A stretch of 64,000 nt of DNA from ZAX-1 sp046533095. Lineage in GTDB: Bacteria > Bacillota > Clostridia > Lachnospirales > Lachnospiraceae. Within the stretch, counting starts at the first letter, position 1, and each line of letters begins with the position of its first letter. Below are positions 10,032 to 18,707 of the stretch, piece by piece. A program made the position numbers and the translations under genes. Below the pieces are notes generated by a model. The model was not told the DNA's origin. It did not search any database and worked only from the letters and a program-made list of their open reading frames with translations. The stretch is taken from positions 44,490 to 108,489 of the forward strand of contig JAJQRA010000016.1 of the NCBI GenBank assembly GCA_046533095.1, read 5' to 3'.

Positions 10032-10847
10032 ATGATGAGATCACTATGGTCTGCTGCATCAGGCATGATTGCGCAGCAGGCAAATGTAGACACAATCGCA
10101 CACAATCTATCCAATGTAAATACGACAGGGTATAAAACAGAAAAGGCAGAATTTAAAACGCTGCTCTATCAAATGCTGCAGACAAGAACTACAACAGCCA
10201 ACGGAGAGCAAAAACCAATTCCGGCGCAGGTAGGGTTAGGTACAAGAATAGCGGCCGTTACTTCTGATTTTGCCCAAGGCAGTTTAACTGCCAGTGAGAG
10301 TCCAACGGCATTTGGGATTGAAGGAGATGGATTTTTTGCGGTTCGCCGCGTAGATGGGGGAGTTTCTTATACCAGGAATGGTGATTTTAAATTAAGCAGG
10401 GGTCCTCAAGGGCTAATGCTTGCTACTTCGGAAGGGTATCCGGTATTAGATGCAAATGGGCGATCGATTCTTTTGCCGGATAATATAAGCATCAGTAAAC
10501 TGCAAATAGATGTAGATGGTAATTTTGGCTATTTGGATGCGAATAATAGGTTCGTTAGTTTAAATCAGAGATTAGGACTGTACCAATTTAACAATCCTGC
10601 GGGGTTGGAAAAATTGTCCGGTAGCTATTTGCAGGAAACAGTTGCATCCGGGGCGGCATTGAACGAGGATACAGTTAATACATTGACCCCAAGTACGATA
10701 AGGCAAAAATACTTGGAAGCTTCTAATGTCCAAGTAGCGGATGAAATGGTAAATTTAATTGTGGCACAAAGAGCCTATGAAATGAATTCAAAGGCGATTC
10801 AGGCTTCAGACGAGATGCTGGGGCAGGCAAACCAGCTGAGAAGATAA
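10032..10847 (+). CDS. flgG: Flagellar basal-body distal rod protein FlgG
   Basis: This is a second rod/hook family protein. Its N-terminus (MMRSLWSAASGMIAQQANVD then HNLSNVNTTGYKTEKAEF) is the hallmark of FlgG, and it ends with the conserved SNVQVADEMVNLIVAQRAYE and a MLGQANQL tail. The open frame reaches back to an ATG at 10020, but GAGGA at 10022-10026 lies inside that extension and is correctly spaced for the ATG pair at 10032/10035. The start is therefore placed at 10032. It is probably co-transcribed with flgF and the FlgJ-like gene. Confidence 0.93.
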   Translation: MMRSLWSAASGMIAQQANVDTIAHNLSNVNTTGYKTEKAEFKTLLYQMLQTRTTTANGEQKPIPAQVGLGTRIAAVTSDFAQGSLTASESPTAFGIEGDGFFAVRRVDGGVSYTRNGDFKLSRGPQGLMLATSEGYPVLDANGRSILLPDNISISKLQIDVDGNFGYLDANNRFVSLNQRLGLYQFNNPAGLEKLSGSYLQETVASGAALNEDTVNTLTPSTIRQKYLEASNVQVADEMVNLIVAQRAYEMNSKAIQASDEMLGQANQLRR

Positions 10848-10878
10848 GATTTTACATGCAGAATGGGAGGAATGCGGG

Positions 10879-11235
10879 ATGAGTATTTCGATTGATAGTT
10901 TAGGCAATCTTGGAGGATACGCAAATGGTACGACAGAATTATCAAAGGCAAATGCACTGGAAGGTACATTAAGTTCTGACTTGTCTAAGGCTACCGATGA
11001 TGAACTGATGGACGTATGCCGGGAATTTGAAGCTTATTTTACAGAGCAGATGTTTAAGGCTATGCAAAAGATGGTTCCCGAATCCGATAATGAAATGTCG
11101 GCATCCTCTAAGCAGCTTCAGGATTATTATAAAGAAGAAATGATAAAGGGCTACGCTGATACATCGGCACAAGGAACAGGCCTTGGATTGGCACAGACAT
11201 TATTTGAGCAAATGAAACGAAATTATGGTTTATAA
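10879..11235 (+). CDS. Rod-binding protein, FlgJ N-terminal domain type
   Basis: This is a 118-residue protein that matches only the rod-capping half of FlgJ: DELMDVCREFEAYFTEQMFK, then YKEEMIKGYADTSAQGTGLG and LAQTLFEQMKR. It lacks the muramidase domain of proteobacterial FlgJ, as is usual in clostridia, and would act as a chaperone or cap for rod assembly. GGGAGG at 10865-10870 precedes the ATG. It follows flgG by 31 bp and closes the flagellar rod group; recD2 starts 42 bp later. Confidence 0.85.
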   Translation: MSISIDSLGNLGGYANGTTELSKANALEGTLSSDLSKATDDELMDVCREFEAYFTEQMFKAMQKMVPESDNEMSASSKQLQDYYKEEMIKGYADTSAQGTGLGLAQTLFEQMKRNYGL

Positions 11236-11277
11236 TAAATACAGTAATTCGCTAAAGCGAGTAGATGGAGTTTGAAA

Positions 11278-13509
11278 TTGGAAACGATGATAGGTTTCGT
11301 AGAACATATTATTTTCCGCAACTCGGAGAATGGATATACCGTATTCAATCTCGTGTGCAATGAGGAAGAAGTTACCTGTGTGGGTATTTTCGGCCTCATC
11401 AGCGAGGGAGAATCCATAGAATTAGCGGGAACCTATATCAGCCACCCCTCCTATGGACAGCAATTTAAGGTTGCCTCCAGTAAAATAAGGCCACCGGAAG
11501 ATATACTGTCTATTGAGCGCTACTTAGGCTCCGGTGCGGTGAAGGGAATTGGAGTGGCGCTGGCGGCAAGGATTGTAAAGCGTTTTAAAAAAGATACCTT
11601 TCGCATCATTGAAGAAGAACCGGAACGACTTGTGGAAATCAAAGGGATTAGTGAACGCAAAGCAAGGGAAATAGCCGAACAGGTGGAAGAAAAGAAAGAG
11701 TTGCGCCAGGCAATGATTTTCCTGCAAAAGTATGGAATATCATTAACGTTGGCTGTGAAAATATACAATACCTATGGACTGGAAATATATCGTATTTTAA
11801 AAGAAAACCCATATCGCCTTGCAGATGATATTCAAGGCATAGGGTTTAAAATTGCAGATGAAATTGCCGGTCGCGCCGGCATTCATACGGATTCGGATTT
11901 TCGAATACGAAGCGGTATTTTGTATGTGCTTATGCAGGCGTCTATGGAGGGACACACTTGCTTGCCGACAGCGGAGTTGACAAAACGGGCCGGAGACCTG
12001 CTTTCCGTGGAAGATGAACATAATGAGCGGCACTTCATCGAAAAGGAATTCATCGAAAAACACTATATGGATCTTGCCATAGATAAAAAGCTGATGATAA
12101 AAGATAATGCAGAGCAACAGTTTATCTATGCGGCAGTTTATTATTTTATGGAAATAAATACGGGCGCAATGTTAAAAGAGCTTAATGTTTCTTATGATGT
12201 TCGTACAAATGAAATTGAAAGTCGATTACACAAAATCGAACAAAGTGTCGGTATGGAGCTGGATGAACTTCAAGCGGAGGCAGTAAGGGAGGCGGTCCGT
12301 CATGGACTTCTCATCATTACAGGAGGGCCTGGAACAGGGAAAACGACCACGATTAATGCGATTATTAAATATTTTGAAATGGAAGGGCTAGACATTTATT
12401 TAGCGGCACCGACTGGCCGGGCGGCAAAACGTATGAGCGAAACGACGGGGTATGAGGCGAGGACGATCCATCGTATGCTGGAACTAAATGGTGCAATGGA
12501 TGGAACGGAAGGGTTTGAACGCAATGAACAAAACCCCCTTGAAACAGATGTCATTATTATCGATGAAATGTCGATGGTCGACCTTACGTTAATGCACTCT
12601 TTGCTAAAAGCAATTGTATCCGGAACACGACTTATACTTGTAGGAGATGTAAACCAACTGCCCAGTGTAGGCCCGGGAAGCGTACTAAAAGATTTAATCG
12701 GAGCAAACCGTTTTTGCGTTGCACGGCTGACGAAAATTTTTAGGCAAGCATCACAGAGCGATATCATTGTAAATGCCCATAAAATTAACCGGGGGGAAGA
12801 AGTGGCGCTTGATAATAAAAGTATGGATTTCTTTTTCCTAAAACGTTATGATGCCGATGTAATTATCAATATTATGATTCAGCTTATCAGCCAGAAACTA
12901 CCCAAATTTGTAGACGCTACCCCATATGATATCCAAGTGCTTACTCCAATGAGGAAAGGGCTATTAGGTGTGGAACGGCTAAATGGTATTTTACAGCAAT
13001 ATCTAAATCCTTCTGATGTCAAAAAAGTAGAAAAAGAGTATGGGCAAATCATCTTCCGTGAGGGGGATAAGGTCATGCAGACAAAAAATAACTACCAAAT
13101 GGAATGGGAAATACAAGGCAAATATGGTCTGCCGATGGAAAAAGGTTTGGGGATATTTAATGGAGATATGGGAATCATAAGAAGCATCAACCATTTTTCA
13201 GAGCTCATGACAATTGAATTTGACGAATGCAGGATGGTAGACTATCCGTTTAAACAATTAGAGGAACTAGAACTTTCCTATGCGATTACCATACATAAAT
13301 CACAGGGAAGTGAATATCCTGCAGTTGTGATACCTCTATTAAAGGGGCCAAAGCTGTTAATGAATCGTAATCTTTTGTATACGGCTGTTACACGCGCAAG
13401 GAAATGTGTTGCATTGGTAGGCAATGATGTGACATTTAAAGAGATGATAGAAAATGTCAGCGAACAAAAAAGATATTCCGGATTGAAAGAGCGGTTGAAG
13501 GATATATAG
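11278..13509 (+). CDS. recD2: ATP-dependent DNA helicase RecD2
   Basis: This is a superfamily 1B 5'-3' helicase of the RecD2/TraA group that works without RecBC in repair and replication-fork maintenance. The N-terminal part has the helix-hairpin-helix region (GSGAVKGIGVALAARIVKRF; GISERKAREIAEQVEEKKEL). The motor follows with Walker A GGPGTGKTTT, DEMSMVD, GDVNQLPSVGPGS and the C-terminal YAITIHKSQGSEYPAVVIP. There is no nearby ATG at a good distance: TTG at 11278 lies seven bases after TGGAG, while TTG at 11272 overlaps the site and ATG at 11287 is 16 bases away. TTG 11278 is the likeliest start. Confidence 0.92.
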   Translation: METMIGFVEHIIFRNSENGYTVFNLVCNEEEVTCVGIFGLISEGESIELAGTYISHPSYGQQFKVASSKIRPPEDILSIERYLGSGAVKGIGVALAARIVKRFKKDTFRIIEEEPERLVEIKGISERKAREIAEQVEEKKELRQAMIFLQKYGISLTLAVKIYNTYGLEIYRILKENPYRLADDIQGIGFKIADEIAGRAGIHTDSDFRIRSGILYVLMQASMEGHTCLPTAELTKRAGDLLSVEDEHNERHFIEKEFIEKHYMDLAIDKKLMIKDNAEQQFIYAAVYYFMEINTGAMLKELNVSYDVRTNEIESRLHKIEQSVGMELDELQAEAVREAVRHGLLIITGGPGTGKTTTINAIIKYFEMEGLDIYLAAPTGRAAKRMSETTGYEARTIHRMLELNGAMDGTEGFERNEQNPLETDVIIIDEMSMVDLTLMHSLLKAIVSGTRLILVGDVNQLPSVGPGSVLKDLIGANRFCVARLTKIFRQASQSDIIVNAHKINRGEEVALDNKSMDFFFLKRYDADVIINIMIQLISQKLPKFVDATPYDIQVLTPMRKGLLGVERLNGILQQYLNPSDVKKVEKEYGQIIFREGDKVMQTKNNYQMEWEIQGKYGLPMEKGLGIFNGDMGIIRSINHFSELMTIEFDECRMVDYPFKQLEELELSYAITIHKSQGSEYPAVVIPLLKGPKLLMNRNLLYTAVTRARKCVALVGNDVTFKEMIENVSEQKRYSGLKERLKDI

Positions 13510-13586
13510 CGGACTGGCTGCTGTGAAAATATAGTCCTTATTAAGGAAGCTTTTGACTTGACTTTTATAGATAAATCATGATAACA

Positions 13587-13595
13587 TGATAAAAT
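13587..13595 (+). promoter_or_regulatory. Candidate extended -10 for the ABC importer operon
   Basis: TGATAAAAT fits a TGn-extended -10, 92 bp before the lipoprotein gene. No good -35 is correctly spaced, although two overlapping TTGACT hexamers lie at 13553-13563. I found no T-box in the 177-bp leader even though related operons for tryptophan often have one. Confidence 0.3.
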
Positions 13596-13686
13596 ATTAA
13601 CGCATTTATGTGTTAAAGTGCATTGAAACATGCGAATATGGTAGAAGCCAAAGACAAAGGGACAAAAGTTTAAAGGAGGAACGAAT

Positions 13687-14766
13687 ATGAAAAAAATGGT
13701 AACGTTACTAATGGCAATGGCACTTGTGGCGATGACGCTGACTGGCTGTGGTACAGACAATGGTGCAAAAGAAAGTGATTCTGACGCGGGGCAGAGTTCG
13801 ACAGAAGAGGCAGATAATGATGTTACAGAAGAGGAAGATGATGCCACAGAAGAGGCGAGCGATACGGCAGATAAAGACCAAGAAGAAACTTTTAACATAG
13901 GCGTTATTCAATTGGCAGAGCATCCGGCACTTGATGCTACCTATGAGGGATTTGTTGAAGGCCTAAAAGAGGCAGGCTATGTAGAGGGGACAAATATAAC
14001 AATTGACCTTCAAAATGCACAGGGGGATCAGTCGAATTGTGTAACGATTGCAGAAAAATTCGTAAATGACAAGGTGGATTTGATTCTTGCGATTGCTACT
14101 CCGGCAGCACAGGCGGCGGCAGGCAAGACAAGCGATATTCCAATTTTAATAACTGCAGTTACAGATCCCAAAAGCGCGGGGCTGGTTGATTCCAATGAGG
14201 CACCCGGTGGCAATGTATCCGGAACTTCTGATTTAACACCGGTTGCAGTACAGATAGACTTGCTGCATGAAATTTTACCGGATGCGAAATCGGTCGGAAT
14301 TTTATATTGCTCTTCCGAAGACAATTCGGAATTTCAAGCGGATTTGGCAATTGCAAAATTGCAGGAGCTAGGTTTGACAGGCGATAAGTATACTATTTCA
14401 ACATTGGACGAGATCCAGGCAGTCGTAAATTCTATGAAGGGGAAAGTAGATGCAATCTATACCCCTACTGACAATCTGGTTGCAGAAGGGATGCCGACCG
14501 TATCTATGGTAGCAACAGAGGCAGGGATCCCTTGTATCGTTGGTGAAGATGGAATGGTTAATGGCGGTGGACTTGCAACGAAAGGTTTAAGCTATTTTAA
14601 TCTGGGCAAAGTAACAGGTGGACAGGGAGCACAGATTTTAAGTAAAGAAGCACAAACGGCTACCATGCCGATCGCATATTTAGACGATGCAGATTGTGAG
14701 TTCTCTTATAACAAAGAAGTTGCAGATGCACTTGGAATTACAATTGATGAATCAAAATTTAAATAG
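13687..14766 (+). CDS. ABC importer substrate-binding lipoprotein (TrpX/DUF534 type)
   Basis: This is the extracellular solute receptor of the three-gene ABC importer. A signal peptide ends in lipobox LTGC (residues 18-21), followed by a 45-residue linker rich in Asp, Glu, Ser and Thr that tethers the domain to the membrane. The binding domain starts near residue 70 (FNIGVIQLAEHPALDATYEG) and carries the family's DSNEAPGGNVSGTSDLTPV stretch. The family (ABC_sub_bind, COG2984) includes TrpX, reported for tryptophan or other aromatic amino acids, but substrate cannot be read from sequence. AAAGGAGG precedes the ATG. Permease and ATPase genes follow on the same strand. Confidence 0.88.
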   Translation: MKKMVTLLMAMALVAMTLTGCGTDNGAKESDSDAGQSSTEEADNDVTEEEDDATEEASDTADKDQEETFNIGVIQLAEHPALDATYEGFVEGLKEAGYVEGTNITIDLQNAQGDQSNCVTIAEKFVNDKVDLILAIATPAAQAAAGKTSDIPILITAVTDPKSAGLVDSNEAPGGNVSGTSDLTPVAVQIDLLHEILPDAKSVGILYCSSEDNSEFQADLAIAKLQELGLTGDKYTISTLDEIQAVVNSMKGKVDAIYTPTDNLVAEGMPTVSMVATEAGIPCIVGEDGMVNGGGLATKGLSYFNLGKVTGGQGAQILSKEAQTATMPIAYLDDADCEFSYNKEVADALGITIDESKFK

Positions 14767-14793
14767 ACATTTAATGCAGGATCGGAGGCAGCT

Positions 14794-15708
14794 ATGTTGA
14801 CTTTTTCAAGTTTATTGTCCGCTATGCCAGGTGCCGCGGCCCAGGGAGTCCTGTGGGGAATTATGGCGGTAGGCGTCTATATTACATATAAAATCCTTGA
14901 TATTGCAGATTTGACAGTGGATGGAAGCTTTGCATTTGGAGGAAGTGTGTGTGCGGTACTAACACTTGGAGGGTTGCATCCGGTGGTGGCAGTGCTTATC
15001 GCAATTTTTGCAGGGGCGATTGCCGGACTAATTACGGGTATATTACATGCTGTTTTTGATATTCCGGCTATATTAGCCGGAATCTTGACACAACTTGCGC
15101 TCTATTCCACAAACCTTAGAGTTATGGGGCGTTCTAACACGCCATTGCTGAAAGTAAAGACGGTTGTGAATAACATACAGAATGTTTTGCCGGAAATAAA
15201 TAGTACCGGTGCGGCGTTGCTCATTGGCGGGGTAACAGCAGTGGTCGCAATTGTAATCCTATACTGGTTTTTTGGCACGGAAGTTGGAAATGAAATTCGA
15301 GCTACCGGAAACAATGAGGCTATGGTAAAGGCTCTTGGAGGCAATACGAGGCTGATGAAAGTGTTTGGGCTAATGATAAGCAATGGCTTTGTTGCACTGG
15401 CGGGAGCTTTGGTATGCCAGACCCAAGGATATGCTGATGTGAACATGGGGACAGGAGCAATTGTAACAGGACTTGCGGCCATTGTAATCGGGAATGTTTT
15501 GATGGGATGGGCAAAATCATTTGCATCTAAAATGGTATCCGTACTAATCGGTTCAATTATCTACCGAATGATTATTGCAGTCGTCCTACAGTTTGGATTT
15601 ATTGAAACTACAGATTTAAAGCTGTTTTCCGCTATTGTTGTAGCGGTCGCATTATCAGTACCGGTTATGATAGACAGGCAGAAAAGTAAACCTAGGAAGG
15701 ACATATAG
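14794..15708 (+). CDS. ABC importer permease (COG4120 type)
   Basis: This is a 304-residue membrane protein with about eight hydrophobic segments, in the branched-chain-amino-acid/ribose permease superfamily (BPD_transp_2). The conserved ADLTVDGSFAFGGSV near the N-terminus and the cytoplasmic loop ATGNNEAMVKALGGNTRLMK, which docks the ATPase, are visible. It lies 27 bp after the lipoprotein gene. It would form the transmembrane pore of the TrpX-type importer. Confidence 0.9.
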   Translation: MLTFSSLLSAMPGAAAQGVLWGIMAVGVYITYKILDIADLTVDGSFAFGGSVCAVLTLGGLHPVVAVLIAIFAGAIAGLITGILHAVFDIPAILAGILTQLALYSTNLRVMGRSNTPLLKVKTVVNNIQNVLPEINSTGAALLIGGVTAVVAIVILYWFFGTEVGNEIRATGNNEAMVKALGGNTRLMKVFGLMISNGFVALAGALVCQTQGYADVNMGTGAIVTGLAAIVIGNVLMGWAKSFASKMVSVLIGSIIYRMIIAVVLQFGFIETTDLKLFSAIVVAVALSVPVMIDRQKSKPRKDI

Positions 15709-15769
15709 CACAATTTGCGTTTGCGCAAAGAAAATACCTTGCAAGAGCCGATGCATGAGAGGATATGCA

Positions 15770-16564
15770 ATGTTAGAGTTAAAAGATATAAAAAAAACGT
15801 TTAATCGGGGAACCATAAATGAAAAAAAAGCATTAAATGGCATAAACCTGCATATGGAGCCAGGTGATTTCATTACAATTATTGGCGGAAATGGTGCAGG
15901 CAAATCCACTGTATTAAATATGATTGCCGGAATCGATCCCATAGACAGCGGGGCAATCATCATAGATAAAAAGGACGTAACGAGAAAGCAGGACTATAAA
16001 CGTTCTTCTTATCTGGGCAGAGTATTTCAAGACCCAATGATGGGAACTGCCGCGAATATGGAGATTGAAGAAAACTTAGCTTTGGCAAACCGCAGGGGAA
16101 AGCGAAGAGGATTAGGCTGGGGCGTTACAAAAAAAGAGAAAAAACATTTTGAAAATGCATTGAAATCATTGGATTTAGGATTGGAAAGCAGAATGACATC
16201 AAAAGTAGGGTTGCTGTCTGGCGGACAGAGACAGGCACTGACCTTGCTTATGGCAACATTGCAAAAGCCAAAAGTCTTGCTTTTAGATGAACATACGGCA
16301 GCTCTAGACCCTAAAACTGCGGCAAAGGTATTGGAGTTAACGAAAGAGCTTGTAGAAAAAGATCGGCTTACCACCCTTATGGTAACACATAATATGAAAG
16401 ATGCAATTCGCATGGGAAACCGGCTTATTATGATGCATGAAGGGAAAATTATCTATGATATAAGTGGTACAGAGAAAAAGAATTTAAAAGTAGCTGACCT
16501 ACTAGCGAAATTTGAAGAGGCAAGCGGTGGCGAATTTGCGAATGACCGCATGATGCTTTCCTAG
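15770..16564 (+). CDS. ABC importer ATP-binding protein (COG1101 type)
   Basis: This is the ATPase of the preceding importer. Walker A GGNGAGKST, Q-loop FQDPMMGTAANM, signature LSGGQRQALTLLMA, Walker B VLLLDEHTAALDP and the switch histidine VTHNM are all present. DEHTAALDPKTA is typical of this family, which partners DUF534 receptors. The frame is open from ATG 15755, but AGAGGA at 15758-15763 is inside it and is spaced for ATG 15770 (MLELKDIKKTF), so 15770 is used. A strong terminator follows at once, ending the operon. Confidence 0.92.
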   Translation: MLELKDIKKTFNRGTINEKKALNGINLHMEPGDFITIIGGNGAGKSTVLNMIAGIDPIDSGAIIIDKKDVTRKQDYKRSSYLGRVFQDPMMGTAANMEIEENLALANRRGKRRGLGWGVTKKEKKHFENALKSLDLGLESRMTSKVGLLSGGQRQALTLLMATLQKPKVLLLDEHTAALDPKTAAKVLELTKELVEKDRLTTLMVTHNMKDAIRMGNRLIMMHEGKIIYDISGTEKKNLKVADLLAKFEEASGGEFANDRMMLS

Positions 16565-16597
16565 AAGAAGATTCCTAAAGCAGGAATCTTCTTTTCT
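16565..16597 (+). terminator. Rho-independent terminator after the ABC importer operon
   Basis: A 12-bp perfect stem (AAGAAGATTCCT and its complement) around the loop AAAGC is followed by TTC-rich sequence. It begins at the base after the stop codon. Confidence 0.88.
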
Positions 16598-16648
16598 TCA
16601 GTGGCAAGTATAACCTATATAACCATTCGGCTCCCCCGGTAACGCGAA

Positions 16649-16673
16649 GGGTTTTGCGTGGCAAAAACCCGAG
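16649..16673 (+). repeat. Intergenic hairpin related to the one at 9.93 kb
   Basis: GGGTTTTGC and GCAAAAACCC form a nine-pair stem with one bulge around GTG, followed by GAG. It resembles the flgF-flgG hairpin, including the trailing CCCGAG. It lies in a 380-bp gene-free stretch (16565-16944) that otherwise holds the terminator before it and the 41-bp tandem repeat after it. Confidence 0.35.
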
Positions 16674-16783
16674 GGTTTCTAAGATAGGTTCCTAAAAATA
16701 GGTACGAAGCATACAATGAGAACGAAATTTCCTACTCCTTCGTAAACAAGAAAAATTTATAATTTTTCACAAAAAATTTATGG

Positions 16784-16866
16784 AAATTAGTGCATAATTG
16801 TGATACCATAATGATAGGAACTTTAAATTAGTGCATAATTGTGATATCATGATCATAGGAACTTTA
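16784..16866 (+). repeat. 41-bp tandem duplication upstream of comF
   Basis: Two copies, starting at 16784 and 16825, share AAATTAGTGCATAATTGTGA and ATAGGAACTTTAAA with three or four differences between them. Each copy contains a TGn-extended -10-like hexamer (TGATACCAT, TGATATCAT). In the second copy TTTAAA lies 17 bp upstream of TATCAT, so the duplication may carry one or two comF promoters. Confidence 0.6.
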
Positions 16867-16944
16867 AAACTCCGATAAGATTTCTATTTATATAGAGGTG
16901 CGGCAGGAAGCAGATACGGCAAAACGGTTACCGGAAAGGCGCAT

Positions 16945-17727
16945 ATGGAACGATATAAAAAGAAGTATGGCGAAAATTTACGATTGCCTTTTCGCCGGCT
17001 ACTGCATTTGCTCTATCCGCCAAGATGTCCATTCTGTGATCGGATCATCGTGCATTCGCTCTTTATGGATACGCCGGATATATGCGGACAGTGTATCGGA
17101 AAGCCGGAGTACGCTGTAGAGCCCCTATGCAAGAAGTGTGGAAAACCAATTTCGGATGAACGCTTAGAGTATTGCTATGACTGCAGGAAAATGCCACATG
17201 CATTTGAACAGGGGAAATCACTCTATTTATATAAAGGTGCAGTGAAAGAATCCATTTACCGTTTTAAATATGGAAATCGCAGAGAATATGCAGTATACTA
17301 TGGACACGAAATCGTTCGGCGGTATGGTGCATGGATTCGGAATCAAAATATTGAGGCTATCATACCGATTCCGCTCCACCAAAAGCGAAAACGGCAAAGA
17401 GGATTTAATCAGGCGGAGCTCTTAGCGCGAGAGATTGGCAGAAGCATGGAGATACCAGTATATACGGATTTATTAAAGCGGATTAAAAATACAAAGCCCC
17501 AGAAACAATTAAATGATGCAGAGAGAAAAAATAATCTGAAAAAGGCTTTTAAAATTTCCCCAAATAAGGTACAATTAAACCATATCCTATTAGTAGATGA
17601 TATTTATACAACTGGCAGTACGATTGATGGAGCCGCTAAGGAACTGATTAGAGGTGGGACAACATGTGTATACTATGTAGGTATTAGTATCGGTAGAGGT
17701 TTCGAGGAGGAAGTACTATGGAGGTAA
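16945..17727 (+). CDS. comF: ComF-family phosphoribosyltransferase-like protein
   Basis: ComF proteins act in DNA uptake and transformation in Bacillus (ComFC). The N-terminal half has two zinc-binding knuckles (CPFCDR...CGQC and CKKCGKP...CYDC). The C-terminal half has the phosphoribosyltransferase core with the PRPP-loop motif LLVDDIYTTGSTIDGAAKEL. At 260 residues it is a full-length ComFC-type protein. GGAAAGG precedes the ATG. The stop overlaps the start of the YvyF gene by 10 bp, matching the Bacillus comF-yvyF order and implying coupled translation. No comFA helicase gene is seen upstream. Confidence 0.9.
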   Translation: MERYKKKYGENLRLPFRRLLHLLYPPRCPFCDRIIVHSLFMDTPDICGQCIGKPEYAVEPLCKKCGKPISDERLEYCYDCRKMPHAFEQGKSLYLYKGAVKESIYRFKYGNRREYAVYYGHEIVRRYGAWIRNQNIEAIIPIPLHQKRKRQRGFNQAELLAREIGRSMEIPVYTDLLKRIKNTKPQKQLNDAERKNNLKKAFKISPNKVQLNHILLVDDIYTTGSTIDGAAKELIRGGTTCVYYVGISIGRGFEEEVLWR

Positions 17728-18125
17728 GGAATTGTAAAGGTTGCGGTAGGCTTTTTAATTATTTATCAGGTCCGCCATTATGCCCAGCATGTGTAAAAGC
17801 ATTAGAAGATAAATTTTTTCAAGTAAAAGAATACTTAAGGGACTATCCGGATTCAGCGCTAAATAGAGTGGCAGATGATAACGAGGTATCCGTAAAACAG
17901 TTAAAACAGTGGGTGCGGGAAGAACGTTTGACATTTTCGGAGCATTCATCGGTTACCATAGATTGTGAAAATTGTGGAGCACAAATACGTAGTGGCAGGT
18001 TTTGCAACAATTGTAAAGCCATATTAAAAAGTGACATATCCGGAGCAATCGCAAGACCCAAAATACAGCCGGCAAAATCGGATAAACGTGAAAAAGAGCG
18101 CATGAGATTTTTAGATAATCAATAG
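17718..18125 (+). CDS. yvyF: YvyF-like flagellar operon protein (TIGR03826 type)
   Basis: This is a 135-residue protein with paired cysteine knuckles at both ends (CKGCGRLF...CPAC; CENCGAQI...CNNC) flanking a helix-turn-helix-like middle (ALNRVADDNEVSVKQLKQWV). That layout and its position directly after comF match Bacillus YvyF, a protein of the flagellar late-gene region. Its start overlaps the comF stop by 10 bp. The genes expected next in Bacillus (flgM, flgN, flgK) are absent here: a terminator follows, so the flagellar cluster is split. Confidence 0.8.
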   Translation: MEVRNCKGCGRLFNYLSGPPLCPACVKALEDKFFQVKEYLRDYPDSALNRVADDNEVSVKQLKQWVREERLTFSEHSSVTIDCENCGAQIRSGRFCNNCKAILKSDISGAIARPKIQPAKSDKREKERMRFLDNQ

Positions 18126-18183
18126 AAACGGATAAAAGTCAATCGTAGCATATGAAGCTATGGGCAACTTATAAAACAGCAGA

Positions 18184-18213
18184 CTGCCGTGGCGTAACTA
18201 CGGCAGTTTTTTT
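18184..18213 (+). terminator. Terminator directly abutting the next gene's ribosome binding site
   Basis: CTGCCGT and ACGGCAG form a seven-bp stem around a nine-base loop, followed by seven T residues. The AGGAG of the next gene begins at the next base (18214). It ends the comF-yvyF transcript, with possible read-through into the next gene. Confidence 0.85.
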
Positions 18214-18223
18214 AGGAGCAGAT

Positions 18224-18634
18224 ATGCTAAACGAGGAAAAAGCAAGGCTGATGACGCAAATGGCCGCATTTGAACAACGGAAAGGTAAAAAATATATACC
18301 GATGAGCCAATATTACCGGAAGGATTACGTGGGATACCAGATGTTAAAGACATTTATTTATTCAACGTTTGCTTTTGGTATTTTGCTTTTGTTATGGGTG
18401 CTATATAAGGTGGATTATTTGATGGCGAATATCCATAAAATCAAGGTGATGGATTTTGGTATTTCACTCTTGCTAAAATATATTATATTCATTGCAGCCT
18501 ATCAGATGATTGCCTGTATAGTTTATAATATCCGCTATGCAAGAGGACAAAAAATCTTAAGGCAGTATCATTTTAAACTAAAAAAGGTTATGAAACTTTA
18601 TGAAAAAGAAGAAAAAGCGCGTCCGAATGGATAA
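18224..18634 (+). CDS. Small membrane protein of unknown function
   Basis: I do not recognise a family. The 136-residue product has a polar N-terminus (LNEEKARLMTQMAAFEQRKG) and two hydrophobic spans (FIYSTFAFGILLLLWVLY; FGISLLLKYIIFIAAYQMIA), with a basic, charged C-terminus. The frame is open from 18152, but that extension would translate the terminator stem at 18184-18213. AGGAG at 18214-18218 is spaced six bases from ATG 18224, which is therefore the start. It is followed closely by another membrane-protein gene and cdaA. Confidence 0.75.
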   Translation: MLNEEKARLMTQMAAFEQRKGKKYIPMSQYYRKDYVGYQMLKTFIYSTFAFGILLLLWVLYKVDYLMANIHKIKVMDFGISLLLKYIIFIAAYQMIACIVYNIRYARGQKILRQYHFKLKKVMKLYEKEEKARPNG

Positions 18635-18707
18635 TTTGCGCTAGCGCGAAAGGAGGTATGGCAAAGCGGCTATAAATTTGTAATACCTGTGGAATGGAGG
18701 TGGTAAT

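Noticed and set aside
13510..13686. T-box riboswitch before the TrpX-type ABC operon
   Set aside because: Expected from related operons, but no specifier stem, T-box sequence or antiterminator could be seen in 177 bp.
13278..13898. 206-residue minus-strand frame over the recD2 end and lipoprotein start
   Set aside because: It is the reverse shadow of two well-supported genes; its low-complexity Ser-rich part mirrors the acidic linker of the lipoprotein.
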